From Sphaerosporella brunnea (taxonomy: Eukaryota; Ascomycota; Pezizomycetes; Pezizales; Pyronemataceae), in the NCBI GenBank assembly GCA_008704415.1, contig VXIS01000323.1:1-54683 (forward strand): 54,683 nucleotides of DNA. The letters are read 5' to 3'. The notes under the pieces were generated by a model that was not told where the DNA came from, made no database searches, and was given only the letters and a program-made list of their open reading frames with translations. Position numbers and translations under genes: made by a program. Positions 32,270-41,893 of the stretch are shown here, one piece after another (within the stretch, counting starts at the first letter, position 1; every line of letters starts with the position of its first letter).

Positions 32270-32271
32270 TG
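32267..32271 (+). promoter_or_regulatory. UAAUG stop/start overlap between LINE ORFs
   Basis: The ORF1 stop TAA (32267-32269) shares its last A with the ATG of ORF2 (32269-32271). The same UAAUG arrangement is known from some insect LINEs, where ORF2 is made by termination-reinitiation. No Shine-Dalgarno-like logic applies in a fungus, so coupled reinitiation is the natural reading. Confidence 0.8.
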
Positions 32272-35200
32272 CGCTGCTTGCAACACAACGTGAACAGGTC
32301 TGGACCAGTGCTACAGGCCTGTTTAGAAACCGCAGTCCGCGACAAGACCGACTTAGTGCTCCTCCAGGAGCCCCCGACTTACCGTATATCACATCAAGCC
32401 TTCAGATTCTATGGATCTGCATCGGGCAGGACAAGCGTAGCAACCCGCGTCGACTCCAAGGTCAGGTTCAACGTACGCTCGGACCTTACCTCCTCAGGAG
32501 ACGTGATAGTTGTCGAAGCAGTGGCGCCATCTGGCCAACGCTGCCGGATCATCAATGTCTATGACCAGCTCAGCCACAATGCAGCCAGCGACGGGTTCCT
32601 GAGACGACGTCCAAGCCGGCTCGAAAACTGGGATGGGCTGCTTACTGGCGACTTCATCCTGGCCGGTGACTTCAACGCTCACAGCCCACGCTGGGACCCG
32701 ACATGCAAAGCCAACCGCAGTGACGCCTGGCTCAACTCGGTCATAGACAGCCATGATTTGACGATTTGGAACGATGACACCCCGACGTGCGACCGCGGCG
32801 CTGAGCCGGCAGTCCTGGACCTTACCATGTCGACACCAGGCATACACGTCAACCACTGGACTGCAGACGCACCCGGATACGCAACTGGCTCCGACCACGC
32901 GCTCCTGACATGGAGCTGTCTCGACAGCAGCCGCCCGCTAGAGGCTGGCACCAGCAAAGAGAACACCGGATGGGACATCGAGGGCATGTCGGACAGCCAG
33001 CAGAAGGACGCGGAAGCGGCCTGGCTCCAGGAAGCCGCCGGCAGACTCCCTGTCCGGATAGACACCGCCCCAGCACAGCTAGATGCAGAAGCCAAGTGGA
33101 TCTCCGACACCCTTGTAAGGGTGCTGCAGAGCCACGCCAGACCTCTCCGCATCTGCGCCCGATCCAAGCGCTGGTGGAATGCAGACATCGACCAGCACCG
33201 ACGCATCCTCAGCACCGTCAAACGCTCCTTTCGGCGACGGCAAGGCACCACGCGACAGGCCGTCAAGAATGCACGACGAGCCCTGAGAGCTGCCATACGA
33301 CGCGCCAAGCGTGAGCACTGGACCGAGTTCCTGCAACAGGCTGGCCCCAGCGACACCTGGACAGCTCTGAGATACGCCAACGGAGCTGCAGCAACCACCG
33401 AAGGCGGTCCCCTCGCGAGCCCGGACGGCACCAAGGCTTTTACAGTGGGCGAGAAGAGCGCCATGATGGCCAGACAGGCCTTCCCACCACCACCAGCCGA
33501 CGACTGGTCCAACGGTGAGCTAGACGGCCTCAACAACGACGTCTTGGCCACGGAGGACGAGGTGGAGAAGGCCTGCTGGGCTCAGGCGTCACGCTCGGCA
33601 GCCGGCCCAGACAAGCTCGGCCCGCCAGCAGTTCGCCTGGTGTGGAAGTGGCACCGCAACGGCTTCGCAGCTCTGGTCCGCGCATGCGTCTGGCAAGGCT
33701 ACCAGCCGAAGCCATGGCGACAGGCCACCGGAGTCGTCATACCAAAGCCTGGCAAGGATGACTACTCCCAGGCTCGGTCGCACCGCGTTATCTCGCTACT
33801 ATGCTGCCTAGGCAAGGTCATAGAGCGGGTAGTGACAGGCCGGCTGGTGACGGCTGCCGAGTCCGGGGCCTGGCTCCACGAAGGACAGTTTGGCAGCAGA
33901 AACGGACGAGCCGCAGTTGACGCGGTAGCAGTGCTCATGGATCACGCTCACAACGCATGGCAGAACCGCCAGATCGTCGGTGTCCTGCTGATGGACGTCA
34001 AAGGCGCCTTCGACCACGTGTCCAAAGCGGTGCTGGTGCGCAGGCTCCTTGAGTTGGGCGCACCACATAGCCTGATCCGCTGGACGGCGTCGTTCATGGA
34101 AGACAGACAGGTACAGATGAGGATCGAAGGCCAGCTGAGCGATCCCATCGCCATCCGGACAGGGCTGCCGCAGGGATCTCCGGTCTCACCAATCCTCTTC
34201 GCCATATACCTATCGGGTTTCTTTCCAACAGTAGAGGCCCTCGAGGCCGACACTGGCGCCTTCGCGCTATCATACGCCGACGACGTAGCCTGGGTGGCTG
34301 CAGGGGACAGCGTGGCCGCTGTCACCGACACCCTCAACGCCTGCGCAGCTGCCAGCCTGCGGTGGGCCCGCGGCAATGCCGTGGCCTTCGACGTAGGTAA
34401 AACGGAGGCACTGTTACTGACCAGAAAGCGGAAGCTGCCAACCATGACGCTCACCGTCGATGGCGCGGCGGTGCCTTACAACAAGCACGCAACCCGGTGG
34501 CTAGGGGTTTTTCTTGACAGCCAACTCACCCTGCTCCACCACCACAACGTCCGAATGGGCAAGGCCAGGGCCGCAGAAGCCAGGGTCAAGTCTCTGTCCG
34601 GCAAGCTCGGACTGAGTCCTGAGAACGTCCGGCGCATACAGGTGGCTGCAGTCCAAGCCGTCGCGCTATACGGGACCGAGCTCTGGTACGACGGCACCCA
34701 GAAAGGCCGGATTGCTGAAGTGCAAAAGATGATCAACCGCCAGGCCAGAGCCATCCTCGGGGCACTACCGACCTCGGCGCTAGGCCCACTGGTTTGTGAG
34801 GCGGGCCTCATGGACGCCGCCACCCTGCTGGAACACTGGAGACGCCGCTTCGCATGTCGGCTCGCCACCACACCCGCCGGCAACCCAGCTGGGGATAGAA
34901 TCCGAGCTGCCATGGCTGCTGTCACGCCGGTCAAAGGGGCTGTAGAGGCCGCCACAACGACCAGACGCCTAATGCGCTTTGTAGCCGACAGAGCTTTCGA
35001 CGAACCCATCGCGAGCCCACCCCCATATACCTTGGCTGCCGCGCTTGCTGCAGAGATTCCCGGCCGACCTACTGCGATCGAGCCCAGCGTGGCTATAAGT
35101 GAGACCCCGCAAGGCAACGTGGTCATTGAGTCTGAGGAGCTGGCAATCCGAGAGGCTCAGAAATGGCAGAACCCGACAGCCAACGCCATCGCTGTGTATA

Positions 35201-36108
35201 CGGATGGATCTCGGCTCGAAGACGAGAGCTGCGCATATGCGGCAGCCACCTTTCAGGACCAGCAGTGGATCGGAGTCGCCAGGTACGTCGGCTCCAACAA
35301 GGAGGCTTATGACGGCGAACTTTTCGGCATCGCAGCTGGCCTAGAGCTGGCCCGACAGCAGCTGCCGGAAACGACACCAGGGACAGTTCGCATCTTTGTC
35401 GACGCGCAAGCAGCCCTAAAACGGCTGCTCGACACCAAGCCCGGATCTGGGCAGTGGATCCTCCCCAGGATCACCCACGCCGAGTCAGCCCTCCGGGATG
35501 CAGGCTGGAACACGGAGTTCCACTGGACGCCCGGCCACAAGGACGTCGCCGGCAATGAGCAGGCTGACAAACTCGCCAAGGAAGCTGCGGACAACCAGTC
35601 CCCGTTGGAAAGCGCTGTAGTGCTCGCAACCACCTCGCTAGCCTACATAGCGAGAGCCACCACGGAGGCCAAGCGCCACGACCGCGACCAATGGCTCGCC
35701 AAGCACTGCGAGCCCAAGAGTTATTACAGGCGTCCGAAGGGCACCAACAAGACCGCCTTCCGAACCAGAAAGTCGCTGGCGGCACGCTTCTTCCAGTTGA
35801 GACTGCAGAAGGCACCCACCGCCCCGTACCTCCACAAGACGGGGCGCCGCCCGGACGACAAATGCTGGTTCTGTCCAACAAGGCCCAGGCAAACGCGTGA
35901 CCACCTCCTCAAGACGTGCCAGAGGTGGAGAAAAGAACACCAAACGCTGTGGAAAGCAGTGGCCGAAGCCACACAAGGGAAAGGCAAGAAGAGGAGGAAG
36001 ACGAACACCTCAGCAAGAGACTTGCTGGCGGACGACCGCTGCACAGGAGCTGTAATGGAGTTCCTGAGCAACACGCATGTAGGGATATGGCCGAAGGCGG
36101 CCAACTGA
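32269..36108 (+). CDS. LINE ORF2 polyprotein (EN-RT-RNase H, 1279 aa)
   Basis: Nicks the target and copies LINE RNA by target-primed reverse transcription. The APE-type endonuclease spans residues 1-220: LQHNVN at 4-9, E34 in LLQEP, D134/N136 in GDFN and S208-D209-H210 near its end. RT spans about 440-750: QGSPVSP at 635-641 and the catalytic YADD at 669-672. RNase H spans about 970-1105 with the full set D979 (TDGS), E1017 (GELFG), D1045 (VDAQ) and D1100 (EQADKLA). The C-terminal zinc motif is C1199-x2-C1202-x9-H1212-x4-C1217. All catalytic residues I can check are intact and there is no stop or frameshift, so the protein may be active. Confidence 0.95.
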   Translation: MRCLQHNVNRSGPVLQACLETAVRDKTDLVLLQEPPTYRISHQAFRFYGSASGRTSVATRVDSKVRFNVRSDLTSSGDVIVVEAVAPSGQRCRIINVYDQLSHNAASDGFLRRRPSRLENWDGLLTGDFILAGDFNAHSPRWDPTCKANRSDAWLNSVIDSHDLTIWNDDTPTCDRGAEPAVLDLTMSTPGIHVNHWTADAPGYATGSDHALLTWSCLDSSRPLEAGTSKENTGWDIEGMSDSQQKDAEAAWLQEAAGRLPVRIDTAPAQLDAEAKWISDTLVRVLQSHARPLRICARSKRWWNADIDQHRRILSTVKRSFRRRQGTTRQAVKNARRALRAAIRRAKREHWTEFLQQAGPSDTWTALRYANGAAATTEGGPLASPDGTKAFTVGEKSAMMARQAFPPPPADDWSNGELDGLNNDVLATEDEVEKACWAQASRSAAGPDKLGPPAVRLVWKWHRNGFAALVRACVWQGYQPKPWRQATGVVIPKPGKDDYSQARSHRVISLLCCLGKVIERVVTGRLVTAAESGAWLHEGQFGSRNGRAAVDAVAVLMDHAHNAWQNRQIVGVLLMDVKGAFDHVSKAVLVRRLLELGAPHSLIRWTASFMEDRQVQMRIEGQLSDPIAIRTGLPQGSPVSPILFAIYLSGFFPTVEALEADTGAFALSYADDVAWVAAGDSVAAVTDTLNACAAASLRWARGNAVAFDVGKTEALLLTRKRKLPTMTLTVDGAAVPYNKHATRWLGVFLDSQLTLLHHHNVRMGKARAAEARVKSLSGKLGLSPENVRRIQVAAVQAVALYGTELWYDGTQKGRIAEVQKMINRQARAILGALPTSALGPLVCEAGLMDAATLLEHWRRRFACRLATTPAGNPAGDRIRAAMAAVTPVKGAVEAATTTRRLMRFVADRAFDEPIASPPPYTLAAALAAEIPGRPTAIEPSVAISETPQGNVVIESEELAIREAQKWQNPTANAIAVYTDGSRLEDESCAYAAATFQDQQWIGVARYVGSNKEAYDGELFGIAAGLELARQQLPETTPGTVRIFVDAQAALKRLLDTKPGSGQWILPRITHAESALRDAGWNTEFHWTPGHKDVAGNEQADKLAKEAADNQSPLESAVVLATTSLAYIARATTEAKRHDRDQWLAKHCEPKSYYRRPKGTNKTAFRTRKSLAARFFQLRLQKAPTAPYLHKTGRRPDDKCWFCPTRPRQTRDHLLKTCQRWRKEHQTLWKAVAEATQGKGKKRRKTNTSARDLLADDRCTGAVMEFLSNTHVGIWPKAAN

Positions 36109-36249
36109 GTTTAGACCTGTTATCACGAATCTCCTTTGTATGGTTCTATCAGCTGCGCTTTCCTTGCTTCTTTTTCCTTCGGAGGAGCGTGCCCCAGAGT
36201 AGGCTCAATGCCTAGGGGTGGCGATGATTCTGTAGTTACCATATGTCAT

Positions 36250-36263
36250 GGCCGCAAGCGGCC
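36250..36263 (+). promoter_or_regulatory. LINE 3'-terminal hairpin
   Basis: GGCCGCAAGCGGCC forms a 5-bp GC stem with a CAAG loop, about 25 nt from the A-rich end. The copy at 17390-17403 has one T for C that keeps the stem by a wobble. In several LINE lineages the RT recognises such a 3' stem-loop; the same role is inferred here. Confidence 0.55.
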
Positions 36264-36406
36264 GAATACAGTATGATTAAAACAAAAAACGGACGCCTGG
36301 TTCAACAAGGCTATCCAACTGGGGTACGTACCGAGTCATCCTGTTTGATACAGCCATCATCGGTGATGCAAATTGGTGCTGTAGGGTCAACCTGGGCGTT
36401 GACACT

Positions 36407-37306
36407 GTGGACATTGAACAGCAAGCTATGCACTCTCTCCACATTCTTCTTAAGAAGAAGGTGGACGAGAAGCTGGCCATCCAGCAGAAGCAGCTCAATG
36501 CCGCGGCGAAAAAGCTTGCTGCGGAAAGGGAGTTCGCTGCTGCCAACACCCGAGTCGATGCCGCAGACCAGGAAATGGCTGTGGCGGAGATCCGCACCGA
36601 GGGTGCTACCCTCGAGGCTTCAGCTGCCCATACCCTAGTTGATGCTGCCGACCAAGTCATGGCTGCGGCTGAGCTCCGTACCAAGGGTGCTACCCTCGAG
36701 GCCTTGGCCGGCCAGACTCGCAGCGCTGCTGCCGACCAGGAGACGCAGCTGATTAAACACCGCACTGACGGTGCCCTCCGTGAGAGGGAGGCTGGCGACC
36801 TGCGTTACCAAGCGGCCAAGGCTAAGGAGGAGATTATCGCCCTGCGTCGCCAGGCGGCGAAGAAGAAGGATGAGGCTGCAAGCATCAGATTGCAGGGAGA
36901 GAAACAGGAGGAGGAACTAGTCGCCGTCAGATTGGAGAGAGCGAAGGTCAATTTGGCGACAAAGAGGCTCCTGCTCGAGCAGGTAGCTGCTAGTGGCTCT
37001 GGCAGCTCCTCATTTATGGTCACTTCCGCCGCCGCCTCTTCTACGGTCAGTTCCGCCGCTGCCTCCTCTCGGCCTGGTTGGGTGCCACCATTGGCTGGCC
37101 CCAGATATGAGTCGCGCCCCGGGCCTCGCTTGACGCGCGGTGTTCCTGTCCCGGGTCGTTCCACGGCCCAGGATTGTGGCGCCTCCGGTAGTAGTACTGA
37201 GGTTGCTGACGAACAGGACGCCGTGCGGCCACCGCGCCATCGCCTCGAGGCTTTGGGAATCAGTGGGGACCCGATGAAGAACCCGGTGACGAATAGCCGT
37301 CAGTAA
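36407..37306 (+). CDS. Coiled-coil protein of 28-residue repeats, probably 5'-truncated
   Basis: An open frame of 299 codons. Position 36407 is a GTG, so the true start is not here: the frame is open upstream to about 36320 (VILFDTAIIGDANWCCRVNL) and joins, by a one-base shift, to DAWFNKAIQLGYVP at 36292, directly at the LINE tail. Residues 19-186 form six consecutive 28-residue units, most alike in units 2-4 (VDAADQ...RT.GATLEA). 28 residues equal four heptads, so a long coiled coil is expected. A Ser/Ala/Pro-rich tail follows. The function is not recognised. The 5' end appears lost where the LINE inserted. Confidence 0.55.
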   Translation: MDIEQQAMHSLHILLKKKVDEKLAIQQKQLNAAAKKLAAEREFAAANTRVDAADQEMAVAEIRTEGATLEASAAHTLVDAADQVMAAAELRTKGATLEALAGQTRSAAADQETQLIKHRTDGALREREAGDLRYQAAKAKEEIIALRRQAAKKKDEAASIRLQGEKQEEELVAVRLERAKVNLATKRLLLEQVAASGSGSSSFMVTSAAASSTVSSAAASSRPGWVPPLAGPRYESRPGPRLTRGVPVPGRSTAQDCGASGSSTEVADEQDAVRPPRHRLEALGISGDPMKNPVTNSRQ

Positions 37307-37879
37307 TTGCTTTTCTTTTCTTTCTTTCAACTTGTATGTTATGTCAATTTTCATGTTGTTTTTCGCACTGTTTTTCGTTCGTGGACGGTCAGTGAATGCG
37401 TGCTTGTCGTGAGGATGACCACGTGGAAAGGTTTTCGGTCCGTGTGTATTCAATTCCTTCTTGGGAAAAACCTTCACCAACGACAAATCTACAAACCGAA
37501 AAACCGGCACGGCAGGCGCTGATGGAATTGGCAACCGTTTATGTTCAGATAGGGGGAGCCATCATACCGGAAATCCGACGGACTATCCAACCCAATATCC
37601 AAACCTCGCGTGACTGCCGCGCTTGAGCCGCTGGCTGAAAACCACTGAGATATATACTTGGCGCGAGCATGTCACGGCAGACTGAAATCACGGTGTGTCG
37701 GGACGTTCTGGGGCATACCCAATGCATCCAGTCAATTAAACAGAGTACCTACGTGTGTTGACGATATTTTTCACGCAGTGGACACCAAGAACGTAGGTGA
37801 AGAGATATATTGCAAGGTACAGAGCTAAGTGCGAGTTGCTGCTCCCTTAAGAGGCAGAAACGAGCACTAGTACGTCTCT

Positions 37880-37945
37880 AGTTCATACTCGGATCCACCA
37901 GAGAGTCATACTCTATGTCTCAACAACGTGCACCGCGGACCCTCT
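37880..37945 (+). repeat. Segment similar to palindrome 10652-10730
   Basis: agttcatactcgg, then gagagt, catactctat, tctcaacaacgt, gcaccg and ggaccc occur in the same order in both places, with substitutions and small gaps. It is a dispersed repeat of unknown type and ties the palindrome to this genome. Confidence 0.55.
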
Positions 37946-38555
37946 CCCGCTGTTGGAACCTGAACCACGTCCCCTCGCGCCGCGTCTACGCAAGCCCCTC
38001 CGGCCGCCTCGACCGCCTTCAGTAGTACGTTCCCCCTCACTAGCAACCGCTATGCTCTTCACAGCGATTGCCTGTTGGCGGCTACTTCTTCGGAGACCCG
38101 AAACGTCAACAGTAGAATGGTCGACCATGCTGACCGCTGACACCTCCGAGTCTGCACGCGCATCTCGCTTCCTGCGCTTTGCATCGGCTTCAGCAAGTTC
38201 AACACCTAGGGGTAATCGTGCACTACTCTTCGTGCGTGATTCAGTGGTTATTTGTTGGAAGCGTAAGGCATAACGCTCTTGGTATTCGGTAGAAGGGACA
38301 GATTTCCGAAAACTCTCGGCTGCATGTACCTCCTTGGGAAAAAGATGGTGGCCCGCCTACGCCAGGTAGTGCTCGGAACCTCGGTCTTCGCCTTCACAAA
38401 GGTAAGCAGCTGGTGGCGGTCGAACCGCAGTTGATGCTGCGCTGGCGGTAGCGCCTGTCACCGTCGCTGTTGGCAGCATTAGTAAGACCGACAACTTGGA
38501 GGAGGGGAAAGCAGCGGGGACGCAAACGCGAATGTACCTGGTTGGGGAAGGGTCC

Positions 38556-38571
38556 GGGGGGGGGGGGGGGG
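38556..38571. repeat. G16 homopolymer
   Basis: Sixteen consecutive G. Its length is likely to be unreliable in the assembly. Confidence 0.9.
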
Positions 38572-40370
38572 TAGAGCGGTGTCACGGCGTGTTGTGAAGT
38601 ATAAAGGTGGAAAGAGAGGAAACCGCCAGAATTTGAACCCTCGGAGCTGGTAGGCCAAACGCACAAGCTCGGCGATAGGGTCGAGTGACAATCATGAGGC
38701 CGCCATGAGGCCGCCGTCGAGTGACAATCGATATCCGATGAGTGCTAAGCAGCGGTTTCCCTGCTGCACCAGCATTTGGTTCGACGTTCACAATACCCAG
38801 ACACCTAGAACCGACGATGGTCGCGCAGAGGCTGAAAACATCACTGCACGGAAAAGGTAGGAGTGTGTGTTGATAGGAGCGTTAGTTCCGACAGTATCGG
38901 CTCGCCGCATCCACCACTCAGGCTCAGGGCAACGTAAGTTACACCCCGTGTGATGTCATCATCATCTGGACGCCTTTCGTTCAAGGCCCTGAATTCGAAC
39001 AAGGAGCTCTGAACTGCAGTGACCTAGCCGCCCACCTGCGACGACGACGATGACAGCGTCATGTACCGTCGCAAGACGGCTCTCTTCAGGCACCAGCCAA
39101 GCGAGAGGTCAGCTGATAAAGGTATCCCTCCGGAGGTTGTTGTCAAGGGCCTAGTGCGGAATTGTTCTTTTTTTCGGTGCAGCTGGTAACTTCAGGACAC
39201 TTGCCTATCGTGTGGTCTGGTCGTGGAGGAGACCGGATGACCCAACGCAATGCTTTGCATGACCCAGAGTTGGACTGAAGTGACTGGAGGTGTTCTGGTA
39301 AATTTTGAGCAGGTGGGGGGGCAGCGGGGGTGGGGTTTCTGGTGGAGGAGCGAGAATGGCGGGCAACTCGCTACCTGCAGCAGCATCACGTAATTACTTC
39401 TGTAAACCTAATCAAAACGATCTTTCTGGATTAAGAAAGCTCTGTATCTACAAGGCGTGGTGCTATGCGACGTTGCCCTATACGTTTCCGGCCCATTGGC
39501 CAGCATTCGCGTTACGGACGAGGGGATATAGGACGGCCACGATTTCCATCTGATGACTAGCATTGCCAGGCAGATACTACCCGCCGGTGGCCACCAACAC
39601 CGACGGAAAGCCGAACAACGATGTGGACTTTCATTCTCCGTCGCATCATCTCAAGCTGAACTTGTTGTACAAACCCATTGTAGGTGCCCGAGATGGAACA
39701 GCTCTGCGTTCCAGCTACCGTACCCGCCCCGCACTGTATTTTCCCAGTGTCCACTCGCTGTCGGGCTCGCCTTGGGCCTAGGACTGCCCCTCCACTGACG
39801 TCACACACGCCGATGTGGAACACCGGGGACACCTGCTCCCCCAAGCCCACAGACGCGAGTCCGGCGATGGGCGTGGGTGCGCAGGTCAAATCAAACCGGA
39901 CTCACGAGGTCTTTGGCTCTTTGATTACCAGTACCGCTGGTGGTGGCGGGCATCGCGTCTATCCGGAGTGATGGTAAACCAACGTTGATACCGTTCACCA
40001 AGTGCCTGAGGCAATCGTGAAAGCAACGAGGCACGTATTGCGCGCGAAGGTGGTGTCGCGGGAGGCGTAGCTGGATCGCGTCAACAAGCGCCGCGTAATG
40101 TCTGTTCACACATTGAGCCCAACTTGGGAACGCACCGAGCTGAAGGAACGGCTGCTCAAATTTCAACTATACCCGCAGGCAGAAACCGCCTATGCCCCGG
40201 TTCCGGTGCCGCGCTACCACGCTCACAGCCAACAATCCGCAGCGCCGAAGTTCTCACCTGTTGTTACGCACCGAGAGGGTGGTATTCTTCGCTGTGAACA
40301 GTCGTGAGATTGACTGCGGGTGCTTGATAATCGCAAATTTTAAAACGCGCTCGCGGACTCAAGGTCCCTG

Positions 40371-40574
40371 ATGTCTCGAATTCGCCGTGCTGTACTTGCA
40401 CTCCTCTTTTGCCTGCAGGTTCTGTCTCAAACCAGCGCGAACGGATCTCACATACCTCTGGCTAGTCCAGAGCGTTTTGATTCTGTTTGTGCAAGCTGGG
40501 GAAGGGGCTGCCGCATTTACGAGTTTCAAGGATGCACGGCAACGATATATGATGCATGGGTGCTGACAAAATAG
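40371..40574 (+). CDS. Candidate small secreted protein (67 aa)
   Basis: ATG 40371 begins MSRIRRAVLALLFCLQVLSQ, a good signal peptide shape: basic n-region, a hydrophobic core of about 12 residues, and a probable cleavage site after TSA at residue 23. The mature part is 44 residues with three Cys and no known motif. Fungal genomes encode many such small secreted proteins, often in repeat-rich DNA. A chance ORF of this size is quite possible. An intron could extend or change the C-terminus. Confidence 0.35.
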   Translation: MSRIRRAVLALLFCLQVLSQTSANGSHIPLASPERFDSVCASWGRGCRIYEFQGCTATIYDAWVLTK

Positions 40575-41508
40575 ACATTGCATTGAACAATATCCGGACT
40601 ATCTTACTCGCAGTGATGTACACCCGGCACGCATACTGCATCCTAGATAGTACCTCTCCAACACCGCGACGGTTTCACCAAATGTACGCACATTCCATCC
40701 TCGAGATCACAACGACACGAGCAGGCTAAGACCTAATAACGTCGCTGACCGCCGTCCATGCCCAAGCAACTGTCCGAACCCAGAAGCCTGTAAATTCGGA
40801 ATTGACGGTGTCGTCAGTCGCCCGCCGACCTCTGGCCGCGTGATGTCTTCCGTGACGGGATACAGGCGGAGGCAGCTGTGACCTCGCACCAGGATGAGTG
40901 TGGGCAGCGGGACCTGCCCTGGTGATGCGGGCACGCTTGAGAAATGGGAAGTGCTCCGGCATCTCACTATTCCGTTCCGGCCCATTCTGAACTGCCGCGG
41001 TAGTCTTGCCCAGGTCGTTCTCGACATCCGCGGCTCTTTTGCAAGCGGCCAGCAATCGGCGGTCCCGTTCTGATTTCAGCACCTCTTGCAGCGTAGGCCA
41101 GTGTCGTGGTTGTGGTGGTAACCGATTGAAGCTGTCTGCGTTGCCTGGGATCGATTTTCGAACCTCCCGCCGCTTTGGAGACGTTCCTGCGTCCGCTATT
41201 CCACTGGCAGCACGCTTTACGCCACGGCCATTCTGTGCTTATGGTTTACCTGAGGGCTGCTGCGTCGGCTTGCGCGTTAGTGCACGTTCTTGTCCTTCAC
41301 GGACTGTAAATCGCTTTCTCTCGGCGATTATTTTGTCGACTAAGGTCAGAGATCTGCGGATATCCTTGACCCAGCGGGCATCTTGGGCCTGTCGTATCGG
41401 GGATTGCATTGTGTCTAGAAACAGGTTGCGTGGAACGTGCTGCGGCCACTGCTGCGTCATCGTTTCTTCAAAGGTTTTGTTGCATTCATCTGTCATGGAC
41501 ACGGATTC
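40575..41508. other. Stretch without a supported gene
   Basis: Frames are short and without motifs. Sequence adjoining the LTR at 41509 on its outer side does not reappear at the far side of element A, so no target duplication can be named. Confidence 0.45.
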
Positions 41509-41859
41509 TGTAACGGAGAGGGTCGGGAACAGGCTGGAGGGGCTCAAGGTACTCGCGTACAGAGAGTTATTGGACGGGTTCAGGAGCGAGGGGGCCGAGA
41601 CAGGATCCGGAGGCAGGGCGAGAGGCGCGACGCGCACGGTCAGGATTCAGATTGGAACGAAGGTACTCAGATTGACATACAAAGGTTCAGTGAAGAATAA
41701 AGGGAAACAAACAACAAAGCGGAAGCGAAGACCCCTTATATGAACCACGTGACCGCGGTGCGCCGCGCCACGTCGTCACCGAACATAACCTCGGCAGAGC
41801 CGCATCACGGATCCTCAACACGGAGCCGCACAACCCTAATCCAACCTCACGCCGTGACA
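41509..41859 (-). mobile_element. 3' LTR of chromovirus A
   Basis: On the minus strand it runs from TGTCACGGC (41859) to CTCTCCGTTACA (41509), 351 bp with TG..CA ends. It carries a CACGTG, a catataagggg TATA region, a pyrimidine run and ACTGAACCT (plus 41683-41691), in the same order as in LTR B. Just upstream on the minus strand lies the polypurine tract aggagggggatac (plus 41860-41872), the plus-strand primer. Confidence 0.88.
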
Positions 41860-41893
41860 GTATCCCCCTCCTACGGCTGAGCTCCGGCGAAGC

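Larger units (their letters stand above)
29335..36288 (+). mobile_element. Tad1-type LINE (non-LTR retrotransposon), structurally complete
   Basis: Leader, ORF1 with zinc knuckles, ORF2 with APE endonuclease, RT, RNase H and a C-terminal CCHC, then a 180-nt 3' UTR with a GC hairpin and an A-rich end (aaaacaaaaaac, 36280-36290). This domain order, including RNase H after RT, is that of the Tad1 clade of filamentous fungi. Both ORFs are uninterrupted, unlike nearly every other element here, so the insertion is young or under selection. The 5' boundary is approximate, and no target duplication was found. The right neighbour is a gene fragment whose reading begins at the LINE tail. Confidence 0.93.
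37307..40370. other. 3-kb stretch without a supported gene
   Basis: Many short frames, none with a recognisable domain. Contents noted: a segment (37880-37945) resembling part of the palindrome; a G16 tract (38556-38571); a tRNA-like B box near 38635 that does not fold as a tRNA; and plus frames at 39563-39971 with protein-like composition (KPNNDVDFHSPSHHLKLNLL) that I cannot assign. Confidence 0.5.

Noticed and set aside
37740..37800. VDDIF reading resembling an RT catalytic box
   Set aside because: The frame is broken on both sides and no other RT block is present nearby.
38620..38700. tRNA-like sequence on the minus strand (GGGTTCAAATTC B-box and a GCCGAG stretch)
   Set aside because: The T-stem halves GAGGG and TCTGG do not pair, and no full cloverleaf can be drawn. 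At best a decayed tRNA-derived piece.
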